Positions 7,271 through 15,770 are shown, counted from the first letter of the stretch. The stretch is 24,262 bases of DNA from JACRBK01 sp964427955 (GCA_964427955.1 CAYRWY010000033.1:1-24262); one strand, 5' to 3'. Program-made: numbers and translations. The notes: generated from the sequence alone by a model not told the origin.

Positions 7271-8695
7271 ATGAGTGCATCCGAATTTGCCGCAGGTTTT
7301 GGCGAGGCGGACATCACGCCCGCGCCAGGTCTTCCCCTGAGCGGGTTCATCTTTCGTGAAAACCAGCCCTCGGTCGGGATCGACGATCCGCTGCACGTGC
7401 GAGTTCTGGTCCTGCGCCAGGGCGCGCTGGTCTGCTGGGTGATCGGTTACGAAGTGCTCGCCATTTCGACCGCGCTTGAGCAGCAGCTTCTCGCGGCCCT
7501 GGAAGCGGCGCTGGGGGCCGATTTTGCCAGGACCCAGGCCGTCCTGCTCGCCACGCACACCCACAGCGCCCCGCCGACCAGTCCCCTGGAAGGCGAGAGC
7601 GATCCGAACGCCGCGTACTGGCAACTGCTGTGCGAGCGCACGGTCGAGGCGGCCCGGCAAGCGTTCGACGCTCTCCGGCCCGCTTCGCTCTATGCCGTGT
7701 CCTACCGCGTCCCCGGTGTGACGACCAACCGCCGCGCACTAATGACGGATGGCCGCGTGTCGATGGCCCTGGAACCGGATGGCTTCGTGCTCGAACATGG
7801 CCCGGTGGACGATACGCTGACGGTGCTGCTGTACCGGGATGCGGCGGGACAGGGCATCGCGTCTCTGCTCCACTTCGCCTGTCATGGCGCTGCCGTCTGC
7901 ACGCAAAATATCGGCGGCGACATTCCGGGGGCACTGGCACGGCGTGTCGCGTGCCTGCTGGATACGCCGTGCCTGTACGTGCAGGGCGCGACCGGCGACA
8001 ACAGCCCGCTGACCGTCTCGGCAGGCCGTGCCGAGATGCTGGCCTGGGTGGAATCGCTCGCGCCCGCCCTGGACGATCTGGACGCCCGGCTCTATCCCGT
8101 CGCCTGCACGCCGCTGCGCGTGGCGGCCACGGACCTGTTCCTCGACTACCAACCGCTGCCCACGCGTGAGGAGACCCTGCGGACGATTCGGAACTTCGAC
8201 CGGATCGCCCAGGGCGACGTGGATGCGCCGGACGTGCAGGACACGATCCAACTGTTGGGCAACCTGATGAACATCAAGCCCGGCCAGCGCCCGGACGCGC
8301 ACAAAGCCGCCTATGCCTCGCTGGCCCTGGCGAACGCCGGACGCCGCACCCTGGCCGCCATCGACGCCGGAACTCACCCCGCGCCGTGCCGGACGAACGT
8401 GACGGTGCTGCGCATGGGGCAAATCGCGCTGGCCTGCGTCTCCGCCGAGTTGTTTTCCATCACGGGCTTTCGCCTGCGCGCGCTCAGCCGGACGCTGGCG
8501 GTGATCCCGGTGGGTTATGCCGCTCCCATTGTCGGGTACATCCCGGATCGGGACGCGATGGACAAAGGCGGTTACGAAGTCGATGATGCCTGGCGGTTCT
8601 ATCGACATCCCGCGCCCTTTGCGCCCGACTCTGAAGATCGGGTGGTCGAGACTGTCAAAGCTTTGGTCGCTCAGGTAGAGGAGGAGAATCGATGA
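7271..8695 (+). CDS. Neutral/alkaline ceramidase-like amidohydrolase, cytoplasmic
   Basis: 474 residues resembling the N-terminal catalytic domain of neutral ceramidases (PF04734 type), zinc amidases that cleave N-acyl bonds. It begins AAGFGEADITPAPGLPLSGF, the family's opening motif. Probable zinc ligands are H98 (with H96) in LLATHTHSAP and H201/H205 in HFACHGAAV. The GDNSP block at 242-246 matches the GDVSP segment that carries the catalytic serine in Pseudomonas ceramidase, here S245. Late CVSAELF and GYIPD motifs fit the remaining Glu and Tyr ligands. There is no signal peptide and no C-terminal immunoglobulin-like domain, unlike secreted ceramidases (roughly 650-700 residues), so it probably acts inside the cell on an imported N-acyl sugar-type substrate (inference). 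It starts 2 nt after the lacI stop and ends in an ATGA overlap with the aminotransferase. Confidence 0.75.
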   Translation: MSASEFAAGFGEADITPAPGLPLSGFIFRENQPSVGIDDPLHVRVLVLRQGALVCWVIGYEVLAISTALEQQLLAALEAALGADFARTQAVLLATHTHSAPPTSPLEGESDPNAAYWQLLCERTVEAARQAFDALRPASLYAVSYRVPGVTTNRRALMTDGRVSMALEPDGFVLEHGPVDDTLTVLLYRDAAGQGIASLLHFACHGAAVCTQNIGGDIPGALARRVACLLDTPCLYVQGATGDNSPLTVSAGRAEMLAWVESLAPALDDLDARLYPVACTPLRVAATDLFLDYQPLPTREETLRTIRNFDRIAQGDVDAPDVQDTIQLLGNLMNIKPGQRPDAHKAAYASLALANAGRRTLAAIDAGTHPAPCRTNVTVLRMGQIALACVSAELFSITGFRLRALSRTLAVIPVGYAAPIVGYIPDRDAMDKGGYEVDDAWRFYRHPAPFAPDSEDRVVETVKALVAQVEEENR

Positions 8696-9984
8696 GTCAA
8701 CTGGCGCTGCATGGGGGCGAGCGGGTGCGGACCGCGCCCTGGCCCCAATGGCCGGTCTTTGATCAGGAAGACGAGCAACTGCTGCTCGACGTGCTGCGCT
8801 CCGGCAACTGGTGGCGGCACTCCTACGGCGAAGGCGTGGAACTGGCCGAAGACGAGTCCGATCCGAAAAGCGCGGTGGCGCGCTTTCAGCGGGCTTTTGC
8901 CCGCGCCCACGAGTGCAAATATGGCATCTGCGCGGCCAACGGCACGGTCACGCTGGAAATCGGGCTGCGTGCCCTGGGGGTCAAGCCCGGCGACGAGGTG
9001 ATCGTCCCGTGTTACACCTACGTCGCGACGGCGACCGCCGTGCTCATGGTCGGCGCCGTGCCCATTTTCGTGGACATCGAGCCGAACACCTATAACATGG
9101 ACCCGATCCGGGTCGCAGAGGCGATCACGCCGCGCACGACGGCGATCATCCCGGTGCACTTCGGCGGCCAGCCGTGCAACATGGATGCTATCAATGCTCT
9201 GGCGCGCCAACACCACCTCAAGGTGTTCGAAGACGCCGCCCACGCGCACGGCTCCTCCTACAACGGGCACAAGTGCGGCTCGCTGGCCGACATGGGATCG
9301 TTCAGCTTCCAGCTTTCCAAGAATATGACCGCCGGAGAAGGCGGCTTGATCACCACCAATGACACCGGCTGGGCCGAGACCTGCGAGATGTTGGTCTGGG
9401 CGGGCCGCAAAAAGGGTCATCCCTGGTACCAGCATTTCGTCCTGGCCTCCAACGCGCGTATGACGGAATTTCAGGGCGCGCTGCTGCTGGGCCAACTGCG
9501 CCGCCTGCCGGAGCAGAACGAGCGGCGGTCGGCGAATGTCCACCTGCTCGACCAACTCCTGGGCGAGATCGAAGGGATCGCGCCGCTGGAGACGCTGCCC
9601 TCGACGACCGCCCATTCTCACCACATCTACATGTTCCGCTACGCTCCCCAGGGGTTTGCCGGATTGGACAAGCGCCGCTTCGTGGCCGCTTTGCAGGCCG
9701 AAGGCATCAGCGGGGCGTTCGCGGGCTATATCATGCCGCTCTACAAAAATCCCTTGTTCACCGAGAAAAACTTCTTTGGGGGAGCCTGGCCGCTGGACAC
9801 CTGGGAACACAGCCGCCAGCTCGATTATGCCGCGTTCGAGGAGCGTTGTCCGGTGAGCGAATACGCCTGCTCCACCGAAGCGGTCTGGATTCCGCAGACG
9901 ATGCTGCTGGCCGACGAACAGGCCATGCACGACATTGCCGGGGCCATTCGTAAGGTTCAGGCCCACGCTAAAGAATTGATCTAA
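8692..9984 (+). CDS. DegT/DnrJ/EryC1/StrS-type PLP aminotransferase
   Basis: 430 residues, at the upper end for this sugar-aminotransferase family, which adds or removes amino groups on keto-sugars or keto-cyclitols using PLP. The family profile is clear: GDEVIVPCYTYVATATAVL near 100-118, EDAAHAHGS with D181 for the pyridine nitrogen, and the PLP lysine K210 in FSFQLSKNMTAGEGG. The region 45-62 (YGEGVELAEDESDPKS) looks like an acidic insertion between the entry strand and the helix carrying VARFQRAFA. The gene overlaps the preceding one by ATGA. With the Gfo/Idh/MocA dehydrogenase nearby it could deaminate or aminate a keto-sugar; the same pairing occurs in aminocyclitol and amino-sugar biosynthesis, but here the setting is catabolic (inference). 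Confidence 0.88.
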   Translation: MSQLALHGGERVRTAPWPQWPVFDQEDEQLLLDVLRSGNWWRHSYGEGVELAEDESDPKSAVARFQRAFARAHECKYGICAANGTVTLEIGLRALGVKPGDEVIVPCYTYVATATAVLMVGAVPIFVDIEPNTYNMDPIRVAEAITPRTTAIIPVHFGGQPCNMDAINALARQHHLKVFEDAAHAHGSSYNGHKCGSLADMGSFSFQLSKNMTAGEGGLITTNDTGWAETCEMLVWAGRKKGHPWYQHFVLASNARMTEFQGALLLGQLRRLPEQNERRSANVHLLDQLLGEIEGIAPLETLPSTTAHSHHIYMFRYAPQGFAGLDKRRFVAALQAEGISGAFAGYIMPLYKNPLFTEKNFFGGAWPLDTWEHSRQLDYAAFEERCPVSEYACSTEAVWIPQTMLLADEQAMHDIAGAIRKVQAHAKELI

Positions 9985-10017
9985 AAATAACGAATTTATA
10001 AGCTGACGGAGGGATGT

Positions 10018-11235
10018 GTGAGTTACAAAACCTGGGATATTTCATTCCCATGCAGTATTGAGGGCCTGGGGGCTGACCGTGTGATGGCGGAAGCCGCCGA
10101 CATGGGACACAGCGAATTCATTCTTTGCTCAATTATCTACAAGGGCTATCGCCTGGTCATGCCGCGCCATCCGCGCCAGATTTACCAGATCGAGACGGGT
10201 ATGACGTTTTATCCGGCAGACGAGTCGCTGTACGCGGGCGGGCTGATCCGTCCGGCTTCGACGCGCGACTGGGCCGGGCGGGATCTGTTCCAGGAAGCCG
10301 CCGATGCTGCCGCGAAGGTCAACCTCGGCCTGTGCGCCTGGGTGTCCTGTTTCGCCAACGGGCGCGTGGCGGCGGAATATCCCGAAGTGGCGGTCGAGAA
10401 CCTCTATGGCTCGCGTGACCGGCTGTTCCTGTGCTTCAACAACCCCGAAGTGCAGCGTTACTGCCTGTCCATGTTCCAGGACCTGGTGACGCGCTACCCC
10501 CTGACGAGCATCATGGCCGACAAAATCCCGCAGTCGATGCTCGAACTGGACGGCCTGGGCGGGCGCATCGATCCCCTGCTCCGGCTGGTGGGGTCGCTCT
10601 GCTTCTGCGAGCACTGCGTGGCGCAGGCCCAGAAGGACGGGATCGACTTGCTAGCCGTCAAGCGGCGTGCGCTGGAGATCGCCGACGCGTCGCGCAAGCT
10701 GCCGCAGTATATCGTCGAGAAGCTGGCCGGCGATCTGCACGGCGATACCGAAATCCCGCTGTTCCTGCTCGAAGAACCCGAATTCGCCGAGGTCTTGAAG
10801 TGGCGCATCCGCTGCGTGGTGCGCTTCCTGGGCCAGGTGCGCGCGTTGGTGCAGGGCATCCGTCCCGGCTGCAAGCTTTCGGCGGCGTTGGTTCCCCCGG
10901 TCAAGATCGGGCACGATGCCACCGCGCCGCGTGCCTGGCTGGGCGCGCAGACCTACCGCGCTTTTGCACCGGTGCTGGATACGCTGCACTGCGTGATCCA
11001 CTGGGAACCGGACGTCGTGGAGTACGACACGCGCCGGGCGCGCGATCAGATGGATGCGGCCAATTCCAACTGCGAACTGTGCGTCCACGTCGCCGCCTAT
11101 GGCCGCCGCCGTCCTGAAGAACTCGCGCTGCTGGCCCAGGCCGCCCGCCAACAGGGAGCCGACAGCGTGGCGTTCTTCTGCCACGATCTGCTGACCAGCC
11201 GCACGATTTCCGCCGTGAAAGCCATCCCGCGCTAG
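10018..11235 (+). CDS. TIM-barrel, glycoside-hydrolase-like protein of unknown activity
   Basis: 405 residues with no signal peptide. The organisation suggests a (beta/alpha)8 barrel of the putative glycoside hydrolase type: periodic strand-helix pattern, LGLCAWVSCFANG at about 103-115, a 'what the land says' style record of aromatic and acidic residues, and a compact CFCEHC cysteine cluster (C195, C197, C200) of the kind seen in several GH-like barrels of uncertain activity. I cannot name catalytic acids with confidence; D168 in IMADK and E252-E255 in FLLEEPEFAE are candidates only. GTG 10018 follows GGAGGG directly, and the ATG at 10014 is out of frame. It lies 33 bp after the aminotransferase and 25 bp before the UroD-like gene. 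It may cleave or rearrange an imported glycoside, or be an epimerase/isomerase. Family assignment is tentative. Confidence 0.6.
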   Translation: MSYKTWDISFPCSIEGLGADRVMAEAADMGHSEFILCSIIYKGYRLVMPRHPRQIYQIETGMTFYPADESLYAGGLIRPASTRDWAGRDLFQEAADAAAKVNLGLCAWVSCFANGRVAAEYPEVAVENLYGSRDRLFLCFNNPEVQRYCLSMFQDLVTRYPLTSIMADKIPQSMLELDGLGGRIDPLLRLVGSLCFCEHCVAQAQKDGIDLLAVKRRALEIADASRKLPQYIVEKLAGDLHGDTEIPLFLLEEPEFAEVLKWRIRCVVRFLGQVRALVQGIRPGCKLSAALVPPVKIGHDATAPRAWLGAQTYRAFAPVLDTLHCVIHWEPDVVEYDTRRARDQMDAANSNCELCVHVAAYGRRRPEELALLAQAARQQGADSVAFFCHDLLTSRTISAVKAIPR

Positions 11236-11260
11236 TCGTGCTTCGTCGGGGAGAAGTCTT

Positions 11261-12301
11261 ATGAACTCGCTGGAACGTCACCGACTGGCTTTGGCTATGC
11301 AAGAACCGGATCGCGTGCCGGTCGCGCCGTCTTTTCTGACGCGGACCATGCTCAAGGCGGGCGTGCGCCAGTACGACTACCACACCAACCCGGAAGTGCT
11401 GGCGTCCGCCCAGATCGATCACTGCGAGCGTTACGATTTCGACGGTGTGTACATCAGCTCCGACAACGTGATCATGTACGAGGCGCTGGGCGGGGTCATC
11501 TTCTACCCCGACGAGAACTCTTACCCGTTCTGGACCGATCCGGTCATCGAGCGCAGTAAAGACCTCGCCCGGCTGCGCGTCCCGGACCCCGCCCACGCGG
11601 GCCGGATGCCGCTGCTCGTCGAGGCGTCGCGCCTGGCCGTCGAGCGCGTCGGGAATCGGCGCTTCGTCCTGTCGAATATCGACTCTGGCCCGTTCAACCT
11701 GGCCTGCACGCTGCTGGGCCTGACTAACGCCCTGGTCTTCATCGAGGATTACCCCGACGAATTCCGCGAGATCATGGACTTTTGCACCCAGGTGACGATT
11801 GCCTATGGCGCGGGCATGGCGAAAAGCGGCTGTCATGGCGTGCAGTTCGGCGAATCGACGGCCTCGCTGATCGGCAGGCGGAGGTACGAGGAGATCGCCT
11901 GGCCCTACGACTGCCTGGCGATCCGGGAACTCAAGAAGCTGGGACTCTACGTGTTCCTGCACGTGTGCGGGGACAGCACGCCGTTCTTCGACCTGCTGGT
12001 GAAAAGCGGGGCCGACTGCCTGGAATTCGACAGCCAGGTGGACATCGCCTGGGCCAAAGCGCAGGCCGGGACGGCCATCGCCCTGAAGGGCAACATCAAC
12101 ACCACCAGCTTTATCTCCAGTTCCCCGGACGAGATCACGCGCGAGTGCCAGCGCGCCCTTGAGGCCGCCAAGCCCGGCGGGGGATATATCCTATGCGGCG
12201 GCTGTGAAGTTCCCGCCGCGACCCCCGATGAAATCCTGATCGCCGTGCGCGAGTCTGTGGACCGCTTTGGCCGTTATTCCCCGAAAGGTGTTGCGCCATG
12301 A
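11261..12301 (+). CDS. Uroporphyrinogen decarboxylase / MtaA-CmuA methyltransferase-like protein
   Basis: 346 residues with a UroD-type (PF01208) fold. It carries the zinc triad of the cobalamin-linked methyltransferase branch: H234 and C236 in FLHVCGDST, and C315 in GGYILCGGCEVPAATP. These match the His-x-Cys...Cys ligands of MtaA/MtbA. True HemE lacks this cysteine set, so heme synthesis is unlikely. MtaA-type enzymes move methyl groups between a corrinoid protein and a thiol acceptor, but no corrinoid-binding protein is encoded nearby. UroD-like proteins of this kind also appear in bacterial sugar clusters without a known reaction. ATG 11261 has a GGGGAGAAG site. The stop overlaps the next start in ATGA, so it is firmly in the operon. 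A demethylase or decarboxylase role on a modified sugar is inference. Confidence 0.75.
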   Translation: MNSLERHRLALAMQEPDRVPVAPSFLTRTMLKAGVRQYDYHTNPEVLASAQIDHCERYDFDGVYISSDNVIMYEALGGVIFYPDENSYPFWTDPVIERSKDLARLRVPDPAHAGRMPLLVEASRLAVERVGNRRFVLSNIDSGPFNLACTLLGLTNALVFIEDYPDEFREIMDFCTQVTIAYGAGMAKSGCHGVQFGESTASLIGRRRYEEIAWPYDCLAIRELKKLGLYVFLHVCGDSTPFFDLLVKSGADCLEFDSQVDIAWAKAQAGTAIALKGNINTTSFISSSPDEITRECQRALEAAKPGGGYILCGGCEVPAATPDEILIAVRESVDRFGRYSPKGVAP

Positions 12302-13302
12302 TCAAAGTTGGAGTTATCGGAGCCGGGTTTGCCGGATCATTTCACGCGCGCGGCTATGCCCGGCTGCCCGGCGTCCAGGTCGCGATCATTGCCGATCAGG
12401 ACGGATCGAAAGCGGCGGCGCTGGCGGCTGATGTGGGCGCGCGCGCCGAAACGGACGCCGACGCCATCCTGCACGATCCGTCCATTGATATTGTGGATGT
12501 CGCGCTGCCGACTCCGCTGCATCCCCCGATCGCGATCCGCGCCTTCGAGGCGAAAAAGCACGTCGTGATCGAAAAACCGCTCGCGCTGTCGGTGCAGGAA
12601 GCCGACGCCATCATCCGGGCGTCGAGGGCAAGCGGCAAATATCTGATGGTGGCGCACGTGCTGCGGTTCTGGCCGGAATACGTCGCGATCCGCCAGGTCT
12701 TGCAGAGCGGGCGGCTGGGCCAGCCACGCATCGCGACCGCCTACCGGCTGTCGAATATGCCCCAGTGGGCCACCTGGTTCCGCGATCCGGCCAAGACCGG
12801 CGGATCGGTGCTGGACCTGCACGTCCACGATCTCGACCTGATGAACTGGCTGTTCGGCCAGCCCCGGCAGGTCCGGGCGATTGGGGCCAGGGGAGCTACC
12901 GGCGGGTGGGATCACGTCATCACCCAGGTCACGTTCGACACGCTGTCGGCCTCGGTCGAAGCCAGCAACCTGATGCCGCTCGATTTTCCCTTTTCCGCCG
13001 GGCTGCGCATCGTCTGTGATCGCGGCGTGGTCGAGTACCAGTTCCGGGCCGGGGGAGCCAGTTTCGAGACGGGCCAGCCCGAACACTACTGCCTGGTGCA
13101 CGAGGCCCAGAAGCCCAGCCAGCCGGTCGCGTTCGAGCAAACTGACGCTTTCGAAGCGGAGATCGCGTATTTCGTAAGCTGCGTCGAGCGCGGCACACCG
13201 CCCGATGTCGTGACACCTGCCGACGCCCGCCTGGCGGTCAAAACCGCCCTGGCTGCCCGTGCCTCGCTCGACACCGGCGAAATCGTGCGGTTGGAGGCGT
13301 AA
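12298..13302 (+). CDS. Gfo/Idh/MocA-family NAD(P)-dependent sugar dehydrogenase
   Basis: 334 residues. The N-terminal Rossmann fold opens with VGVIGAGFAGSFHA. The family signature EKP is at 92-94 in VVIEKPLALS, providing the cofactor- and substrate-binding lysine K93. The C-terminal domain carries GGSVLDLHVHDLDLMNWL at 168-185, the usual D...H..D substrate motif, with H177 as probable acid/base. Enzymes of this family oxidise or reduce sugar or inositol hydroxyl groups, often at C2, C3 or C4. It starts in an ATGA overlap with the UroD-like gene and ends 2 nt before the PIG-L gene. Its product or substrate could be the keto-sugar used by the DegT aminotransferase (inference). Substrate not predictable. 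Confidence 0.9.
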   Translation: MIKVGVIGAGFAGSFHARGYARLPGVQVAIIADQDGSKAAALAADVGARAETDADAILHDPSIDIVDVALPTPLHPPIAIRAFEAKKHVVIEKPLALSVQEADAIIRASRASGKYLMVAHVLRFWPEYVAIRQVLQSGRLGQPRIATAYRLSNMPQWATWFRDPAKTGGSVLDLHVHDLDLMNWLFGQPRQVRAIGARGATGGWDHVITQVTFDTLSASVEASNLMPLDFPFSAGLRIVCDRGVVEYQFRAGGASFETGQPEHYCLVHEAQKPSQPVAFEQTDAFEAEIAYFVSCVERGTPPDVVTPADARLAVKTALAARASLDTGEIVRLEA

Positions 13303-13304
13303 CG

Positions 13305-14018
13305 ATGGCGACCCCTTCGCGAATTCTGGCGGTCGGGGCACATCCCGACGATCTGGAAATCCTGTGCTCCGGCACGCTGGCGCGTTACGCCCGGCAGGGG
13401 GCGCAGGTGGTCATGGCTATCGCGACCGACGGCAGCGCCGGGCACATGATCATCCCGCCCCAGGAGTTGGCCGAAATTCGCCACCGGGAAGCGCAGGCGG
13501 CGGCGGACCTGATCGGCGCGGACCTGTGCTGGTTGGGCTACCCAGACGAGTTGATCTTCGAGGACCTGGGCACGCGGCTGCGCTTCATCGACCTGGTGCG
13601 CGAAGCCCGTCCCGACGTGATCCTGACACACGATCCGAACGACTATCACCCCGATCACCGCACGGTCAGCCAGTTGGTGTTCAATGCCTCGTTCGTGTCC
13701 GGGCTGCCCAACGTCAGGACCGATCATGCCGCCCATCCGGGCGTGTGCCCGCTGATCTACTTCGATACGCTGACCGGCGCGAGCTTCCTGCCGACCGAGT
13801 TCGTGGACATTTCCGACACGTTCGCGACCAAGCAGGCCATGCTCGCCTGCCACGCCAGTCAGGTCAAGTGGCTGGACGAGCACGATCACATCGACATCCA
13901 GGAATTTATCACGGTCATGGCCCGGTCGCGCGGCTTGCAGTGCGGCGTGCACTATGCCGAAGGCTTCCGCGCCGAATATGCCTGGGGGCGCAACCGCCCC
14001 TTCCGGGTGCTGCCATGA
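13305..14018 (+). CDS. PIG-L/LmbE-family zinc deacetylase
   Basis: 237 residues with the hallmark AHPDD at 12-16 (zinc ligands H13 and D16; D15 the likely general base) and HPDHR at 115-119 (ligand H118). This family removes N-acetyl or related acyl groups from amino sugars and their conjugates, for example N-acetylglucosamine linked to inositol (MshB), to bacillithiol precursors, or chitooligomers. ATG 13305 has GGAGG 7 nt upstream. The stop overlaps the next ATG as ATGA. There is no signal peptide, so it acts in the cytoplasm. Together with NagA and the ceramidase-like protein the locus has three unrelated families able to cut N-acyl bonds, which points to an N-acylated amino-sugar substrate. 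Confidence 0.9.
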   Translation: MATPSRILAVGAHPDDLEILCSGTLARYARQGAQVVMAIATDGSAGHMIIPPQELAEIRHREAQAAADLIGADLCWLGYPDELIFEDLGTRLRFIDLVREARPDVILTHDPNDYHPDHRTVSQLVFNASFVSGLPNVRTDHAAHPGVCPLIYFDTLTGASFLPTEFVDISDTFATKQAMLACHASQVKWLDEHDHIDIQEFITVMARSRGLQCGVHYAEGFRAEYAWGRNRPFRVLP

Positions 14019-14686
14019 GCGACATGAAGCTGATCGACATCACTGGCGTGATCGAAAACGCCATGTGGCACTATCCCGATCCGGTGACGCCGCCCGTGAT
14101 CGAGCCAATCGCCACGCTGGACGGCCCGGCGGGCTGGGAAGCGCACCGGATGGCGCTCTGCACGCTGACCGGGACCTATCTCGAAGCGGCGGCGCACCTG
14201 CTGCCCGGCGGCGAGACGATCCTGGACGTTGCGCCGGAGCGGCTGATCCGTCCGGCGGCGATCCTGCAACTACCCGACTGTCCGCCCGGCTATGCCATCA
14301 CGGCCCAGGACCTGGCGGCGCTGGGCGTCCAGCCGCAGCGCGGCGACGCGGTGTTGGTCGCGACCGGCTGGGATCGGAGGTGGAATACGGCGCGCTACGT
14401 GGACGACAGCCCGCACCTGACGCCCGGCGCCATGCAGTGGTTGGTCGACACCGGGGCGGCAATCATCGGCGGGGATATGCCCTGCTTCGACGATCCGGCC
14501 CACCCGCAGGGCGTGAACGTGGTGCTGTTCCAGGCGGGCTGCCTGATCCTTGCACCGCTGGTGAATTTGCGCCTGGCACCGCCGGGCCGTCCCTGGCTGA
14601 TCGCCTTACCCTTGAAGGTCCGGGGCGTGTGTGGCACGCCGTGCCGGGCCGTCCTCGTCGAAGGAGCAGCGCCATGTTTCCCCTAA
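14015..14686 (+). CDS. Cyclase-family (kynurenine-formamidase-like) protein with altered metal site
   Basis: 223 residues with the fold pattern of the cyclase family (PF04199): an opening IDITGVIENAMWHYPD, a GD..L.ATGW block near residues 110-120, and a GGDMPCFDDP block. Canonical members have HxGTHxDxPxH, with histidines and Asp holding zinc or manganese. Here residues 51-61 read LTGTYLEAAAH, so two of the three histidines are Leu and Tyr and the Asp is Glu; only H61 remains. It may use another metal arrangement, be a binding protein, or have lost activity. The start is fixed by the ATGA overlap with the PIG-L gene; a much longer reading of the same frame begins inside the preceding gene and is not credible. 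It overlaps the next gene by 13 nt. Its natural substrate is unknown. Confidence 0.7.
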   Translation: MSDMKLIDITGVIENAMWHYPDPVTPPVIEPIATLDGPAGWEAHRMALCTLTGTYLEAAAHLLPGGETILDVAPERLIRPAAILQLPDCPPGYAITAQDLAALGVQPQRGDAVLVATGWDRRWNTARYVDDSPHLTPGAMQWLVDTGAAIIGGDMPCFDDPAHPQGVNVVLFQAGCLILAPLVNLRLAPPGRPWLIALPLKVRGVCGTPCRAVLVEGAAPCFP

Positions 14687-15765
14687 CGCATCCCGAGCGG
14701 CACTGGGGCTGCCGGATCAACGACCAGATCACCTGGCACGGCTTCCGCGCGCTGCTGATCCAGAACGAGCTGCTGCAAATTGTAGTTTTGGTAGACAAAG
14801 GTTCCGAGATTATTCAGTTTCTCTATAAACCTTTGGACGTCGATTTTTTGTGGCATGGCCCGAATCCCTTGCGCCATCCGTCGAACTTCACGGCGGCGAG
14901 CGGGTCGCAGGTCACGCCCTTTTTCGACCGCTGGTCGGGCGCCTGGTTCGAGGTGCTGCCCAACGGTGGTCCGCCCAGCGAGTACAAGGGGGCCGCGCTG
15001 GGCACCTTTGCCGAAACCATCAACGTGCCCTGGGAGTATCGCATCCTCGAAGACGAGCCGGAGCGGGTCAGCGTGGCGCTGTGGATCAAAACCTACCGCA
15101 CGCCGTTTCTGCTGCGCAAAACGCTCACGCTCGAACAGGGCAAGGCGGCGCTGATCATTGAAGAGGAGCTGACCAACCAGGGTCACGAGACGCTGGATTT
15201 CATGTGGGGACATCACCCGGTGGTCGGTGCGCCCTTCCTGGACGAGACCTGCCGCCTGTCGGCCCCGGAGTCCAGGGTCGAAGTGCTGCACGACGAAGAC
15301 GGGCCGGATTATCGCATGGGATTGCACCAGGTCGGGCGCTGGCCGGTCATCCTGGATCGCGACGGCGCGCCGCTGGACCTGCGCCAGATTCCGCCCCCGT
15401 CCAGCCGGACGATGGACAACTGCTACTTGAGCGAATTCGACGAAGGGTGGATCGCCGTCAGCAGTGCCCGCCGCAAGCTGGGGTTTGGGCTGGCGTGGAA
15501 TCCTGACGTCTTCCGCTACATCTGGCTCTGGCAGGCGTTGGGCGGCGGGATCGGCTATCCCTGGTATGGCCGCACCTACAACATGGGCATTGAACCCTGG
15601 ACGAGCTTCCCGTGTGCCGGACTGGCCGAAGCGGTCCAGCGCGGGACGGCTCCGCACATTGGACCCGGCGAGCACCTGTCCACCTGGCTGACGGCGGTGG
15701 CGTTTACCGGCGCCGACACGGTGTCCAGCATCAAGCGCGACGGGACGGTTATCGCTAAGGAGTGA
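14674..15765 (+). CDS. Aldose-1-epimerase (galactose mutarotase)-like protein
   Basis: 363 residues, rich in beta strands, of the galactose-mutarotase-like superfamily that interconverts anomers or binds glycans. Supporting segments are LVDKGSEIIQFLYKP at the N-terminus, GGPPSEYKGAALG, the MWGHHPVVGAPFL block with a His pair, and a C-terminal NMGIEPWTSFP with the glutamate expected near the end of the barrel face. An AAGGAG site at 14661-14666, 7 nt before ATG 14674, sets the start; longer readings in this frame begin in upstream genes and were rejected. No signal peptide. It lies between the cyclase and the second NagB gene, with near-continuous translation. It could present the correct anomer to the kinase or dehydrogenase (inference). 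Confidence 0.7.
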   Translation: MFPLTHPERHWGCRINDQITWHGFRALLIQNELLQIVVLVDKGSEIIQFLYKPLDVDFLWHGPNPLRHPSNFTAASGSQVTPFFDRWSGAWFEVLPNGGPPSEYKGAALGTFAETINVPWEYRILEDEPERVSVALWIKTYRTPFLLRKTLTLEQGKAALIIEEELTNQGHETLDFMWGHHPVVGAPFLDETCRLSAPESRVEVLHDEDGPDYRMGLHQVGRWPVILDRDGAPLDLRQIPPPSSRTMDNCYLSEFDEGWIAVSSARRKLGFGLAWNPDVFRYIWLWQALGGGIGYPWYGRTYNMGIEPWTSFPCAGLAEAVQRGTAPHIGPGEHLSTWLTAVAFTGADTVSSIKRDGTVIAKE

Positions 15766-15770
15766 ACCTA

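Noticed and set aside
8671..9966. Large minus-strand open frame opposite the aminotransferase (and similar ones at 1852-2679, 7739-8608, 12337-13341, 14683-15777)
   Set aside because: Antisense frames stay open because of high GC codon usage. They show no family motifs and no ribosome binding sites.
13259..14686. Long plus-strand reading covering the PIG-L gene and the cyclase gene
   Set aside because: Only the part from ATG 14015 resembles a protein family; the upstream half is an out-of-frame translation of the Gfo/Idh and PIG-L genes in GC-rich DNA.
13954..15765. Long plus-strand reading before the epimerase-like gene
   Set aside because: The AAGGAG site at 14661-14666 and the first family-like residues place the start at 14674; the earlier part is a shadow of the cyclase frame.
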